From JAMCXS01 sp964459065 (lineage in GTDB: Bacteria > Acidobacteriota > Terriglobia > UBA7540): a DNA stretch of 28,405 nt. The notes under the pieces were generated by a model. The model was not told the DNA's origin, made no database searches, and saw only the letters and a list, made by a program, of their open reading frames with translations. A program made the position numbers and the translations under genes. Shown here piece by piece: positions 1 through 8,965 of this stretch (its first letter is position 1; each line of letters begins with the position of its first letter). The DNA lies in assembly GCA_964459065.1 (NCBI GenBank), contig CAYWMN010000013.1, forward strand, positions 1-28,405. The letters are read 5' to 3'.

Positions 1-903
1 TCCCAATTCTGCCAGCACGATTTCAGTGGAGTATTTAAGCTGCGGCGTTTTCAGTACCTCCAGATATTCATGCAGGGGATCGAGCAAGCGTCTCCCCGCC
101 AGCGCCACTCCGCCACCCAGAATGACCCTGTCCGGGTTCAGAATGCGGATGGCTGTCAGTAATCCCCTCGCCAGCCACCGGGCGGCTTCCCGGACGACGA
201 AAGCTGCTCCTTTTTCACCCTCCGCCGCCGCCCGAAAAATCGTTTCGGCCGTTATCGCGCCTGGATCGCCGGACGCCAGCTTAATTGTTTGCGCAAAAAC
301 GTCGGGGTTGTTCTTTGCCAATTCGCGGCCGCGGCGCCCGATGGCGGTTCCTGAACAAAGGCTTTCAAGGCATCCCCGGCCTCCGCAGGAGCAGGGCGCG
401 CCGGCATCCGACAGCGGAATGTGTCCTAACTCCCCGGCCAGGCTGTCGCGGCCGTGGAGCAACTTCCCCTCACAGACCACGCCACCCCCGATGCCGGTGC
501 TGATGGTCACGTACACGATGGAATGGGTGCCGCGCCCGGCGCCGTACCGAAACTCCCCCAAAGCGCCGGCATTGGCATCGTTATCGACAAGGCAGTTCAG
601 GTGGAGCTTTTCTTTGATCCATCGAGCGAGATCAAAATCCTGCCAGCCGGAAACATGGACGGAACTGACCCGCTGCCGCTCGTAATCGACGGGGCCGCCA
701 AAGCTGATTCCGCAGGCTTCAACCTGCCCGTCCGCTTTTGCGATCAGGGCCTGCGAGCGCTCGTAAATCTCCCTCAGCATCCATTCGCGCCCGCCCGCCG
801 AATCGGTTCGGCCTTCTGAGCGCAGCAGGGGTTCCCCTTGCCGGCCGAAAATTCCGAGGCGAAAATTATTGCCGCCGATGTCGATGCCAAGCACACTGGC
901 CAT
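1..903 (-). CDS. ROK family sugar kinase, C-terminus cut by window edge
   Basis: Translating the minus strand from the ATG at 903 gives 301 codons with no stop before the window edge, close to the usual 300-320 residues of ROK sugar kinases, so only a short C-terminal piece is missing. The N-terminus has the ATP-binding DIGG element (residues 8-11). The catalytic Asp lies in VDNDANA (D109). A structural zinc site is present: GELGH ending at H161, then CSCGGRGCLE with C171, C173 and C178. The family phosphorylates glucose, N-acetyl sugars or allose with ATP in the cytosol, and a minority are repressors. There is no N-terminal winged helix here, so a kinase is favoured over a NagC/XylR-type repressor. 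It follows rapZ by 57 bases in the same direction and may be cotranscribed. The SD is modest (AAGGA about 11 bases upstream). The substrate cannot be told from the sequence. Confidence 0.93.
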   Translation of the reverse strand, partial: MASVLGIDIGGNNFRLGIFGRQGEPLLRSEGRTDSAGGREWMLREIYERSQALIAKADGQVEACGISFGGPVDYERQRVSSVHVSGWQDFDLARWIKEKLHLNCLVDNDANAGALGEFRYGAGRGTHSIVYVTISTGIGGGVVCEGKLLHGRDSLAGELGHIPLSDAGAPCSCGGRGCLESLCSGTAIGRRGRELAKNNPDVFAQTIKLASGDPGAITAETIFRAAAEGEKGAAFVVREAARWLARGLLTAIRILNPDRVILGGGVALAGRRLLDPLHEYLEVLKTPQLKYSTEIVLAELG

Positions 904-960
904 TTTTCGTAGATTCCTTGCCTAACCTGTTTTCGGTCGAACGCTGGCTGGTCTTACAGA

Positions 961-1860
961 CTAGCCGGAATTCCGGCGGATGTCGCGGTGCTGTGTTTTA
1001 ATTTGGTACCCTTCGTCTTGCAGGATGCCCGAAATGCGTTCAGCGAGAGCAACCGAACGGTGGTGGCCGCCGGTGCATCCGATGGCAACCGTCAGGTAGC
1101 TTTTGCCCTCGCGGATATAGTGGGGAAGCAAATAGAGCAGAAGGTCCTTGAGCCGGGAAATCAACTCGCCGGTTTCCCGGTGGGAATCCATATACCGTTG
1201 CACCGCAGGGTGGCGCCCCGTCTTCCGGCGCAGATTGGTAACGTAGTTGGGGTTTGGCAGGTACCGGACGTCGAAGACTAAATCCGCATCCGGTGGAACT
1301 CCGAAGCGGAAGCCGAAGGATACCACGGAAACCAACATCGTTTTGTGCCCCTGCTCGCCAAACCGGTCCTGAATGAAGGCTCGCAGCTCGTGCACGTTCA
1401 TTTGGCTGGTGTCGACGGTGGCGTCAGCGAGATGCCGCATCGGTTTCAGCAAAGAGCGCTCAAGCCGAATGCCTTCTCGCACTGGCAGATTAGGGCCCAG
1501 CGGGTGCGGGCGCCGCGTTTCTTCAAACCTCCGGATCAGGGTTTGGTCCGTGGCTTCCAGGAAAAGCAGGGAGAGCTTCAGCCGCTTCTGGTCCAGTTTT
1601 TGATAAGTTACGGGAAGTTCGCTCAGCGCCTCACCTTCCCGGATGTCAACCACTACGGCGGCCTGCTTGATCCGGCTCTCCGGCGCCGAACAGAGGTCCG
1701 CAAACTTGAGAATCAAGTCAACGGGCAGGTTGTCAACGCAATGGTATCCGAGATCCTCAAAGGCTTTGAGAGCCGAGCCCTTTCCTGAGCCACTGAGTCC
1801 GGTGATGACAACAAGCCGGGGATGCGCGGTTTTGGCGCGGGTCTTTTTCATGGAAACCAT
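961..1860 (-). CDS. rapZ: RapZ/YvcJ family nucleotide-binding protein (RNase adapter)
   Basis: A 299-residue protein of normal RapZ length. Residues 21-29 form the P-loop GLSGSGKGS. The C-terminal domain ends with the family hallmark IGCTGGHHRS starting near residue 261. In E. coli RapZ binds GlmZ/GlmY small RNAs and RNase E to control glucosamine-6-phosphate synthase. In other bacteria the YvcJ form is a nucleotide-binding protein of less clear role, so the exact job here is inferred. It lies downstream of hpf, as in the classical rpoN cluster, but ptsN, which usually sits between them, is absent. Two starts are possible, ATG at 1860 or ATG at 1851. A long inverted repeat ends six bases before the first ATG and may sequester the ribosome binding region. 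Confidence 0.95.
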   Translation of the reverse strand: MVSMKKTRAKTAHPRLVVITGLSGSGKGSALKAFEDLGYHCVDNLPVDLILKFADLCSAPESRIKQAAVVVDIREGEALSELPVTYQKLDQKRLKLSLLFLEATDQTLIRRFEETRRPHPLGPNLPVREGIRLERSLLKPMRHLADATVDTSQMNVHELRAFIQDRFGEQGHKTMLVSVVSFGFRFGVPPDADLVFDVRYLPNPNYVTNLRRKTGRHPAVQRYMDSHRETGELISRLKDLLLYLLPHYIREGKSYLTVAIGCTGGHHRSVALAERISGILQDEGYQIKTQHRDIRRNSG

Positions 1861-1866
1861 TCCAGC

Positions 1867-1922
1867 CGAATCGCCCCCTTGAAACCGGGCTTCGAGGCCC
1901 GGAATGGCCTAGGGGCGATTCG
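1867..1922 (-). repeat. Nested inverted repeat between hpf and rapZ
   Basis: The 76-base hpf-rapZ gap contains an 11-bp outer stem (CGAATCGCCCC at 1867-1877 with GGGGCGATTCG at 1912-1922). It encloses a 6-bp inner stem (CCGGGC at 1885-1890 with GCCCGG at 1897-1902). Read on the minus strand it ends six bases before the first rapZ ATG and has no T-run after it, so it does not look like an intrinsic terminator. It could fold in the mRNA and affect rapZ translation, act as a processing site, or be a REP-like element. Function is inferred only. Confidence 0.7.
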
Positions 1923-1936
1923 CCTTTCTTGGAGTC

Positions 1937-2473
1937 TTACGGTTCAGGTTCGATTAAGCCCAAGTTCCCGTCGGGACGTCGATAGACCACGTTCACCCTT
2001 TCGGTTTGGGAATTGCGGAATACCACCACGCCGCTCGCAACCGTTTCCAAGGTCTCGATGGCTTCCTCAAGGGTCAATGGCTTTACGGGAAGTCTTTCAG
2101 ACTCAACAACCTTGGGTTTTTCCAAGTCGCTCTGCGAGCCCCCGATGATATTCAGAAGAACTGTTGAGGTTGGGCTGGGACGGCGCTTGATGGTGCGGCG
2201 CCGCTCGAGCCATCGCACGGCCTGCCGCTCCACTTTATCGAGCGCCCCTTTGATGGCGCTTCGGGCATCCTCCGCTTCCAGGGTGCCGACCAGCGTTTGG
2301 CTTCCGACCGTGAGAGTTATTTCGGCGGTGTGCCGGCGTTTCTCACGCGTCAGGATGATATGCAGCTTGAGATGGCCCGGGAGCAGGCGCTTCAGCTTGC
2401 CGAGATGCTCGTGCGTATACTCCTGTAGTTTTGGAGTAACGTCCATCCTCCGGCCGGTGAAATCCACTTCCAT
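1937..2473 (-). CDS. hpf: Ribosome hibernation promoting factor, long form
   Basis: The frame is open up to 2527, but the ATG at 2473 is chosen because AAGGAGG lies 8 bases before it and the family homology starts there (MEVDFTGRRMDVTPKL). This gives 178 residues. The N-terminal S30AE domain (about 1-100) binds the 30S decoding centre. The C-terminal domain (about 122-178, from LPVKPLTLEEAIE to the VYRRPDGNLGLIEP end) is the dimerisation module of long HPF. Long HPF alone pairs 70S ribosomes into inactive 100S dimers in stationary phase. It follows rpoN by 50 bases on the same strand, an arrangement conserved in many Gram-negative genomes. Confidence 0.96.
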   Translation of the reverse strand: MEVDFTGRRMDVTPKLQEYTHEHLGKLKRLLPGHLKLHIILTREKRRHTAEITLTVGSQTLVGTLEAEDARSAIKGALDKVERQAVRWLERRRTIKRRPSPTSTVLLNIIGGSQSDLEKPKVVESERLPVKPLTLEEAIETLETVASGVVVFRNSQTERVNVVYRRPDGNLGLIEPEP

Positions 2474-2523
2474 AGGGGTACCTCCTTGGGCGAAATCGGA
2501 AATGAGCGTGGTGGAAGCAGTCG

Positions 2524-3978
2524 TCATTTTCTTACCCGGCGCTGGTGGGTGCTGGGAATTTTCATGTCTTCGCGATATTTGGCGACGGTCCGGCGTGTCA
2601 CATTGTAGCCCATTTCATGAAGGCTTCGCATGATCTGCTCGTCGGTCATCGGCCGGGTAGGGTCTTCTTCCTGAATGATCTTTTTCACAATCCGCTTCAG
2701 GCGGATCAGCGAGGTGTTCCCGCCGGCGGGTCCCTGGACGGATTCGGAAAAGAAATACCGCAACTCGTAGACGCCCTGGGGCGTATGGGCGTATTTGTTT
2801 GAAACCGCGCGGCTGACCGTTGAGGGGTGGACGCCGACTTCTTCCGCGACCTCCTTGATCATCATCGGCCGCAGATAGTCGATTCCCTTTTCCAGGAATT
2901 CACCCTGCCGGCGGATAATCGCTTCGCAGACACGAACAATGGTGTGTTTGCGCTGCTCGATGTTCTTGATGAACTGCAAGGCGGAGTTGCATCGCTCTTT
3001 CACGTAGCTCCGAACTTCTCGAGTCGCGGCTTGGTCATTGAGCAGGCGGCGGTAATGGCGGCTGAGCCGCAACTGCGGTAATCCATCCTCATCCAGGCGG
3101 ATCGCGTAACCTTCGCTGGTCTTGACAAAAAAGATGTCCGGTTCAATCAAGCGCGGCTGCGATTTGTTATAGCGCTGGCCGGGGCGGGGATCGAGCTTGC
3201 GGATCAGTTCGATCGCCTTTTCAACCACCTGCAGGGAGCGGCCAAGCGCCCGGGCGATCTCGCGGTGGTGTTTGTTCTGCAGCAGCTTCAAATGGTCCGA
3301 GACGATTTGTGCGGCCAGGGTGTTTTCCGGGGCGAGAGTGCGAAGCTGGATCAGAAGGCATTCCCGCACATTCCGGGCCGCCACTCCCAAAGGATCGAAT
3401 TCCTGAACCAGGGAGAGCGCCACTTCGACATCCTGGAGGGTGTGCCCGCCGGTTTCAGCAATTTCCTCAAGTTCGGGGGTTAAGTATCCGTCTTCGTTGA
3501 GATTGCCGATAATCGAATGCGCCGCCTCGTTCACTTCTTTTGAACAAGTGGTCAGGCTCAATTGCCATTCCAGGTGGTCCGTTAAGGTTGAGGCCTGAGC
3601 AAGAAAATTCTCAAAGGAAGGCTTCTCGTAGGCTTCTCCGGCCGGAGCCCGAAAGCCGGGATCCAGGTAATCCCGGAAGAAGGATCCAAAGTCGATCTCT
3701 TCAAACGAGTCGTGGCTACCGTTTGCCGAAGGATCGTCTTCAGGGGAAGATTCCGAGTCCTTTCTTCCCTCAATCTTTTGAGAAACTTCCTCAATGGAAG
3801 GAACGTCTTCAGGGACTTCTTCGAGGACTGGGTTGGCGGCCATTTCCTCGTTGATCATGTCGCGTAATTCCAGCTTGTTCAGCGCCAGGACGCTGACCAT
3901 TTGAACCAGGCCGGGCGTCAGCACTTGCTTCTGCGCCACCTTGAGGTTCAGACCAATTCTAGGTTGAGACCCGCCCAT
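2524..3978 (-). CDS. rpoN: RNA polymerase sigma-54 factor
   Basis: A 484-residue sigma-54. Region I at the N-terminus (LNLKVAQKQVLTPGLVQMVSVLAL) contacts activator ATPases. An acidic region II follows (about 55-95), then the core-binding domain, an HTH around IKEVAEEVGVHPSTVSRAVSNKY that recognises the -12 element, and the RpoN box TRRTVAKYRE at about 461-470, which recognises the -24 element. Compared with the ARRTVAKYRE consensus only the first residue differs. The ATG at 3978 shares its A with the TGA stop of lptB, which suggests translational coupling; a TTG one codon earlier (3981) is also open. The factor needs bacterial enhancer-binding proteins, none of which is encoded in this window. 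Confidence 0.98.
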   Translation of the reverse strand: MGGSQPRIGLNLKVAQKQVLTPGLVQMVSVLALNKLELRDMINEEMAANPVLEEVPEDVPSIEEVSQKIEGRKDSESSPEDDPSANGSHDSFEEIDFGSFFRDYLDPGFRAPAGEAYEKPSFENFLAQASTLTDHLEWQLSLTTCSKEVNEAAHSIIGNLNEDGYLTPELEEIAETGGHTLQDVEVALSLVQEFDPLGVAARNVRECLLIQLRTLAPENTLAAQIVSDHLKLLQNKHHREIARALGRSLQVVEKAIELIRKLDPRPGQRYNKSQPRLIEPDIFFVKTSEGYAIRLDEDGLPQLRLSRHYRRLLNDQAATREVRSYVKERCNSALQFIKNIEQRKHTIVRVCEAIIRRQGEFLEKGIDYLRPMMIKEVAEEVGVHPSTVSRAVSNKYAHTPQGVYELRYFFSESVQGPAGGNTSLIRLKRIVKKIIQEEDPTRPMTDEQIMRSLHEMGYNVTRRTVAKYREDMKIPSTHQRRVRK

Positions 3979-4706
3979 CAAACCACCAGTTGAAAGTTAT
4001 CCCCGAGATAAATGCGTTTCACTTCAGGATCGTTCCCGAGCTCTTCCGGCGACCCGGCGCGGAAGATTCGGCCGTTGTTGATGATATATGCCCGGTCGGT
4101 TACCCGAAGCGTTTCTCGAACATTGTGATCGGTTACCAGGATTCCGATACCCTTCTTTTTGAGCCGGACAATGATTTGTTGAATGTCCAGCACGGTCAGA
4201 GGGTCAATGCCGGAAAAAGGCTCATCCAGAAGTATAAACGAAGGCATGATGACCAGGGAACGTGCAATTTCAACCCGGCGGCGCTCTCCCCCGGAGAGCA
4301 GATAGCCGTGGCTGCGCCGGACCTGCTGAAGGCCCAGTTCCTCGATGAGTTCCTCAAGGCGTTCGCGACGCTGGTGGGCTGACAGAGGCAGCGTTTCGAG
4401 AACCGCCATGATGTTCTCTTCCACCGAGAGTTTTCTGAAGATGGAGGGTTCCTGCGGCAGGTAGCTGATGCCGCTTCTTGCCCGAAGGTACATGGGCAAA
4501 TTGCTGATGTCCGCACCGTCGAGGAGAACCTGCCCGGAATCCGGATTGATGAGACCGACGATGATGTAGAAGGAAGTGGTTTTGCCGGCGCCGTTGGGGC
4601 CGAGAAGGCCGACGACCTCCCCTTGAGAGATGCTAAGGTTGATGTTATCAACAACTTTGCGACCTTTAAACGCTTTGTTCAGGTCGACTGTGGAGAGAGT
4701 ATGCAT
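3978..4706 (-). CDS. lptB: LPS export ABC transporter ATP-binding protein LptB
   Basis: A 242-residue ABC ATPase. Walker A is GPNGAGKT (36-43), the Q-loop Gln is at about 85 in LPQEPSIF, the signature is LSGGERRR (about 137-144), Walker B is FILLDE (157-162), and the H-loop is His194 in VTDHNV. The sequence pattern is LptB rather than a general branched-chain amino acid transporter ATPase, and context supports this: it follows the LptC-LptA fusion by only 6 bases and precedes rpoN. It would power LPS extraction from the inner membrane together with LptF/LptG, which are not encoded here. The SD is weak, so coupling to the upstream gene is likely. Confidence 0.97.
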   Translation of the reverse strand: MHTLSTVDLNKAFKGRKVVDNINLSISQGEVVGLLGPNGAGKTTSFYIIVGLINPDSGQVLLDGADISNLPMYLRARSGISYLPQEPSIFRKLSVEENIMAVLETLPLSAHQRRERLEELIEELGLQQVRRSHGYLLSGGERRRVEIARSLVIMPSFILLDEPFSGIDPLTVLDIQQIIVRLKKKGIGILVTDHNVRETLRVTDRAYIINNGRIFRAGSPEELGNDPEVKRIYLGDNFQLVV

Positions 4707-4712
4707 GGTCGC

Positions 4713-7088
4713 TCATTGCGCGACACGGTGCTTTGTGACCGTAGGGGAATTGGGACCTCCGTCAATCAGCAACCTATCATCGTGGATGTAGAAAGTCAAT
4801 CTCTGGCCGCTTGAGTAGCCCTTGTCGGCGTCATAAATCGCTGGAGGTCCGCCGGTCATGACGATCTTTCCCGTGTCGGCGTCGAAAGCGGCGCGGTCGC
4901 CGGTTGCGTATCGCCTGGGCTGAGTGACAACCACATGCCCTTCAGCCAGCGCGCGTTTGATCTGGGAATTGCCTCGCTCGCGCTTCTCTGAGAAGTAGAC
5001 TTCCAGTCGGTCCGCTTGAAGTTTGGTGTCTTGCGTGTTCAGGACGACATGCCCGGAATAAAGAGCCTTGTGGCCCTCGTCAAAGTAGTTGAGCTGGTCG
5101 GCCTGGATGGTGACCGAACGGTTCCCGGGCTTGGCCTGCCTGTCCGCCTTGTCCTTGGCAGAAGGCTTGGGAGCGGGCGCCAATTGCGAGGTTGTTACTC
5201 GTGAGTCGGTAGTGACCCGCCGCTGATTTTTATACACGTTAAGGGATGAGGACTCCATCACATCCGTTCCCCGCCAAGCGCGGACATGGCCCTCATACCG
5301 GATGACCTGGCTGTTGCGGTCCGCCACCATGCGGTCCGCAACCACATTAATGGGCAACGAAGAACCCTTTTGCGGGTCATGGTGGACGGACTGCACCCGG
5401 CCCACTCCTTCGGCTATGCCGGACGCTACTTTAAGGATCACCTCATCGGCTTGCGCGCGGGTCGTCTGGTTCCAAACCTGCGGATGGCCTGAAAGAACCA
5501 GCAATTGTTTGGGCACGGAATCGTGCGCTTTTTCTGCCACGGCTTCAAAGTCGCTGTTGCGGAAGTGGAAATTCCCCCACTGGACAACGGATTTAAGCGT
5601 TCCTGTGGCCGGGTCAAAAATGGCCAACAGCTCCCTTGCCGCGGCGACAGAAGGATTTGGGTTCGAAGCTTTGGGAGGTGCTGCAACAACAATATTTGTC
5701 CCGTTTGTTCCGCGAAGCGTCGCAAGGCGGTTTGCCGGGGTAAAAGTCATCAGGAACCGGTGGGCCGTGACGGTTCGCCGGCCTGCGCCAGAGCCTTCAG
5801 GAAAAAGCACGATGCTGCCTGGATCCAGGGTCTTCGCTTCCTGGAGACTTTTCCCTCCGGGCCGAAAGGTAAAATCAATGGCTTCGGTGGCGAGCTCTGC
5901 CTTTGAAATTTTTCCACCGAAAGTCCCGGCCTGCGCGGAAGGCTGCGCCTTGTGTTGAGGCTGGATTAGGGTCAGGTTCACCTTTCCTACCGCTTTGCCG
6001 TTCGCCGGGACCTGGCCCGGGCCCGAAAAGTTGATCTGCAGCTCATGCGCCACGAATCGGGTGATTCCGCCCTTCCGCAAGAATTCTCCCCGGACGCTGC
6101 CATCCGCCACGAGTGTGCGCAGGTGGCCGCTTTGGGGATCGAGGTTGCTTTTTAAGACGTCCGCCTGCAAATCCATGGGCTGTTCAGGCATTCGGACGGA
6201 AGCGTGAGCTTTCCCCTCCATAAGAATTTCTGTGATGCGGTTATGGGCATTGAGCATGACAACGCCCTGCTCAGCCGTGACGGTGCGATTGCCCTGGCGG
6301 ACGTGGACCGGCCCCCATAGCTGCGCCTTTTTCCCGGCATCGTCATAACGCAGACGGCTGGCGGAAAGCTCCACGGGCAAGTTCTGGCGCCCATTGCGCG
6401 CGGGCTGAAACTTCGCCTTCACGTCCTCCTTCAGTACGATTTCGCCCTTGCCGGCCTCATAACTCAGCCCACGAGCCGACCCGGAGACATCGCCCAAATG
6501 GAAACGAACCGCGGTGTCACTTTCAAGCAGCCGAGCGTGATTCCTGGAAGATACATTTGAAGTGTTGATGATGATCGATTGGCTGGTTGGGACCGCTTCA
6601 GGAGCCTTTCCCTTTTGCGCGCCGGGCGCGGGGGCTTGCCGGGAGGGCGGCTTGGAGGCGTTCAGGATCAACTCGACGGTGCCCGGGGTGGATAGATTGT
6701 TCGTCTTGCGATTGTATTCTCCCTCTTCGGTTCGCAGCACGTCATAGCGGTTGCCCGACCGGCCGTAGAATTCAACATTCACGTCTTTCAAGACCGTCGC
6801 GCCACCCTTTTTCATGGCGAGGGTGCGAGCGGCATGGATGGTAAAGACCGCGCGCCCTGCCTCCGTGCGGGTAAAAGTAAAGCCGGAAAGTTGCTGATTG
6901 ACGTTTTGAGGAATTGGGGGCGCAGGTGCCAGGGTTTTCCGCCGGTTGGCGCTTTCGCGCCAGTAGCTCAGGATGACGACTCCCAGGGTCACGAGCAGGC
7001 TCCCGACAATCACCCTCCGCGCCCACAGCTTGCGCCGAGCCCGCTGCCGGATTTCGCGTTCCAGAATGTCGCGCTTTTTCACCACCAT
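4713..7088 (-). CDS. lptC: Fused LptC-LptA-like LPS transport periplasmic protein
   Basis: A 791-residue protein, about twice the sum of E. coli LptC (191) and LptA (185). A basic N-terminus is followed by one membrane segment at about 25-42 (VIVGSLLVTLGVVILSYW). An LptC-type stretch follows (about 65-150, with the YDVLRTEEGEYNRKTNNL core). Several OstA/LptA-like beta-jellyroll units follow. The last one (about 650-790, SVTIQADQLNYFDEGHKALYSGHV and later ATGDRAAFDADTGKIVMTGG) is clearly LptA-like. The protein would tether at the inner membrane and bridge the periplasm, passing LPS from LptBFG to LptD. It is one uninterrupted frame, so the fusion is not a sequencing join. It begins 51 bases after recJ and ends 6 bases before lptB. 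Confidence 0.9.
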   Translation of the reverse strand: MVVKKRDILEREIRQRARRKLWARRVIVGSLLVTLGVVILSYWRESANRRKTLAPAPPIPQNVNQQLSGFTFTRTEAGRAVFTIHAARTLAMKKGGATVLKDVNVEFYGRSGNRYDVLRTEEGEYNRKTNNLSTPGTVELILNASKPPSRQAPAPGAQKGKAPEAVPTSQSIIINTSNVSSRNHARLLESDTAVRFHLGDVSGSARGLSYEAGKGEIVLKEDVKAKFQPARNGRQNLPVELSASRLRYDDAGKKAQLWGPVHVRQGNRTVTAEQGVVMLNAHNRITEILMEGKAHASVRMPEQPMDLQADVLKSNLDPQSGHLRTLVADGSVRGEFLRKGGITRFVAHELQINFSGPGQVPANGKAVGKVNLTLIQPQHKAQPSAQAGTFGGKISKAELATEAIDFTFRPGGKSLQEAKTLDPGSIVLFPEGSGAGRRTVTAHRFLMTFTPANRLATLRGTNGTNIVVAAPPKASNPNPSVAAARELLAIFDPATGTLKSVVQWGNFHFRNSDFEAVAEKAHDSVPKQLLVLSGHPQVWNQTTRAQADEVILKVASGIAEGVGRVQSVHHDPQKGSSLPINVVADRMVADRNSQVIRYEGHVRAWRGTDVMESSSLNVYKNQRRVTTDSRVTTSQLAPAPKPSAKDKADRQAKPGNRSVTIQADQLNYFDEGHKALYSGHVVLNTQDTKLQADRLEVYFSEKRERGNSQIKRALAEGHVVVTQPRRYATGDRAAFDADTGKIVMTGGPPAIYDADKGYSSGQRLTFYIHDDRLLIDGGPNSPTVTKHRVAQ

Positions 7089-7139
7089 TACAATTTTATA
7101 CCCCGGGGGGTGTCTCTTTGTCCGACTTCTTGAACTGGA

Positions 7140-8834
7140 TTACCTTGGGCTGGGGCGCAGATCCTTGATGCCCATTTGGAGTGAAGTGACGCCCTGATAG
7201 ACGTTCTCACCGAGCGTAAACGCCATGTCCACTGAATCGCCGGGCCGGAGTGTACGTGCGTGCTGAGCCTGGTTCCAGCCGATAGCGTCGAAAACCTTTC
7301 CGTCATTTCCCACTTTCAGTTTTAGATGCTTTTCTCCCACGACGCGCGGCGGAAGTTCCAGGCGCAGGCCGCGGGCAAGGTAAACCGGGGTGGGGTTGCC
7401 GAGGCCGAAAGGTTCCATCTTTTTTAGCTCCTCGTAGAGGGGCCAGCCGATCTGGTTGAGATCAACTTCGGTGTGAATCTGCAAGACAGGTTCCAGATCC
7501 TCCGGGGAAAGGACCGAGCGGGCGTACTCCTCAAAGCGGGATTCCAACTGGCCAATCAGGCTGGATGGCAGCGTGAATCCGGCGGCGGCGCGGTGCCCGC
7601 CGAACCGCTCGAAAAGATCCTGACAGGCTGTCAGCGCGTTCAGAAGGTGAAAATTTGAAATGGATCTTCCCGATCCCTGACCGGTTCCGTTTTCCATGCC
7701 GATAACGAGCGTTGGACGGTAGGCGCGCTCGACGACTCGCTGAGCCACAATGCCCAGAACCCCTCGGTGCCAGCCTTGACCCGCAAAGACCAGGCTGTAG
7801 CGATTGGAAAGCTCCGACTGCTTTTTCAAGGTTCGGTCGATTTCATCCAGGATGGAAGTTTCAACCCGCTGGCGCTCGGCGTTCAGTTCATCGAGCGAAC
7901 GCGCAAGTTCCCGGGCTTTCAGCGGGTCATTGGTTCTCAAGAGTTCGATGACAGCGACGGCGTCTTCCATCCGTCCCGCCGCATTCATGCGCGGGGCAAC
8001 CCGGAAGGCGATATCGGCGGCGGTCGGTGCCTTGCCGCCAAGTCCCGCCACGTCCAAAAGGGCGTTCAGGCCGGGCTGCACCGGCTGCCTGAGCCCCTGG
8101 AGTCCAAACTTGGCGATAATCCGGTTTTCCCCTGTTAACGGGACCACGTCCGCGATGGTGCCGATGGCAACAATCTTTAAATAAGACCGGAGCAGAGCCT
8201 CGGACATCCGTTCGCCCACCAGCGCGTGCGCCAGCTTGAAAGCCACGCCCACGCCCGACAGGTTCTTGTCGGGATAGGCGCAATCGGGGCGGCGCGGGTT
8301 CAGAATGGCGCAGGCGGGGGGAAGGGAATCTTTGGGCAGGTGGTGGTCCGTAACGATGCAGTCAATTCCGAGTTCGCGGGCTCGCTCCAAAACCTCATGC
8401 TCGCGGATCCCGGTATCAACGCTGATGAGAACCTTGTAACCCTCGGTGGCGGCTCGCTCCACCACCGGCGAGCGCATCCCGTAACCCTCCCGCTGCCGAT
8501 GGGGAATGTGGGCTTCCACCCTCGCTCCGAGCGATCCCAGCGCAGTGAGCAAGACCACGACAGCGGTGGTTCCATCGACGTCATAATCGCCGTAGATGAG
8601 AATCTTTTCCTTTTGGGCCACAGCGCGGCGTACCCGTGCAACCGCGGCATCCATGCCGGCCATCCGATAGGGATCATGCAGATGCGCGAGTCTGGGATTG
8701 AGAAATTGATGCGCGGTCTCGGGTTCTGTGATTCCGCGAAGAGCCAGAAGGCGGGCGACCAGCGGCGAAACGCCCAACTCGCGAACCAGTTTGTCAGCCT
8801 GATCGGTTTCTGCTGATGCCAATTGCCAACGCAT
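7140..8834 (-). CDS. recJ: Single-stranded-DNA-specific exonuclease RecJ
   Basis: A 564-residue DHH-family nuclease, near the usual RecJ length (577 in E. coli). Visible catalytic motifs are YGDYDVDGTT (D83, D85), SVDTG (D140), the DHH triad in VTDHHLP (163-165) and NAAGRMEDA. The DHHA1 GGHRAAAGF motif follows, and the C-terminal OB-type domain ends near LQMGIKDL. RecJ degrades single-stranded DNA 5' to 3' in RecFOR recombination, base excision repair and mismatch repair. It lies first in the row of minus-strand genes leading to lptC-lptA. The start ATG at 8834 has no strong SD, so the exact start is slightly uncertain. Confidence 0.97.
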   Translation of the reverse strand: MRWQLASAETDQADKLVRELGVSPLVARLLALRGITEPETAHQFLNPRLAHLHDPYRMAGMDAAVARVRRAVAQKEKILIYGDYDVDGTTAVVVLLTALGSLGARVEAHIPHRQREGYGMRSPVVERAATEGYKVLISVDTGIREHEVLERARELGIDCIVTDHHLPKDSLPPACAILNPRRPDCAYPDKNLSGVGVAFKLAHALVGERMSEALLRSYLKIVAIGTIADVVPLTGENRIIAKFGLQGLRQPVQPGLNALLDVAGLGGKAPTAADIAFRVAPRMNAAGRMEDAVAVIELLRTNDPLKARELARSLDELNAERQRVETSILDEIDRTLKKQSELSNRYSLVFAGQGWHRGVLGIVAQRVVERAYRPTLVIGMENGTGQGSGRSISNFHLLNALTACQDLFERFGGHRAAAGFTLPSSLIGQLESRFEEYARSVLSPEDLEPVLQIHTEVDLNQIGWPLYEELKKMEPFGLGNPTPVYLARGLRLELPPRVVGEKHLKLKVGNDGKVFDAIGWNQAQHARTLRPGDSVDMAFTLGENVYQGVTSLQMGIKDLRPSPR

Positions 8835-8965
8835 GGTGATCGGATCATGGTGACAGGTTCACGGGACGGTTGCAAGGCCATTTGCCAGGCGCGGGGCCGC
8901 TCCTTGCGGGGTGAAAGTCCTGGCCGGAAGGGAAAGGACGTGAGGCGGGGCCGTTTGGCTGGAAA

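Noticed and set aside
26..1001. Plus-strand open frames at 26-685, 454-819 and 738-1001
   Set aside because: They lie opposite the ROK kinase, whose minus-strand frame has clear family motifs; they are antisense shadows.
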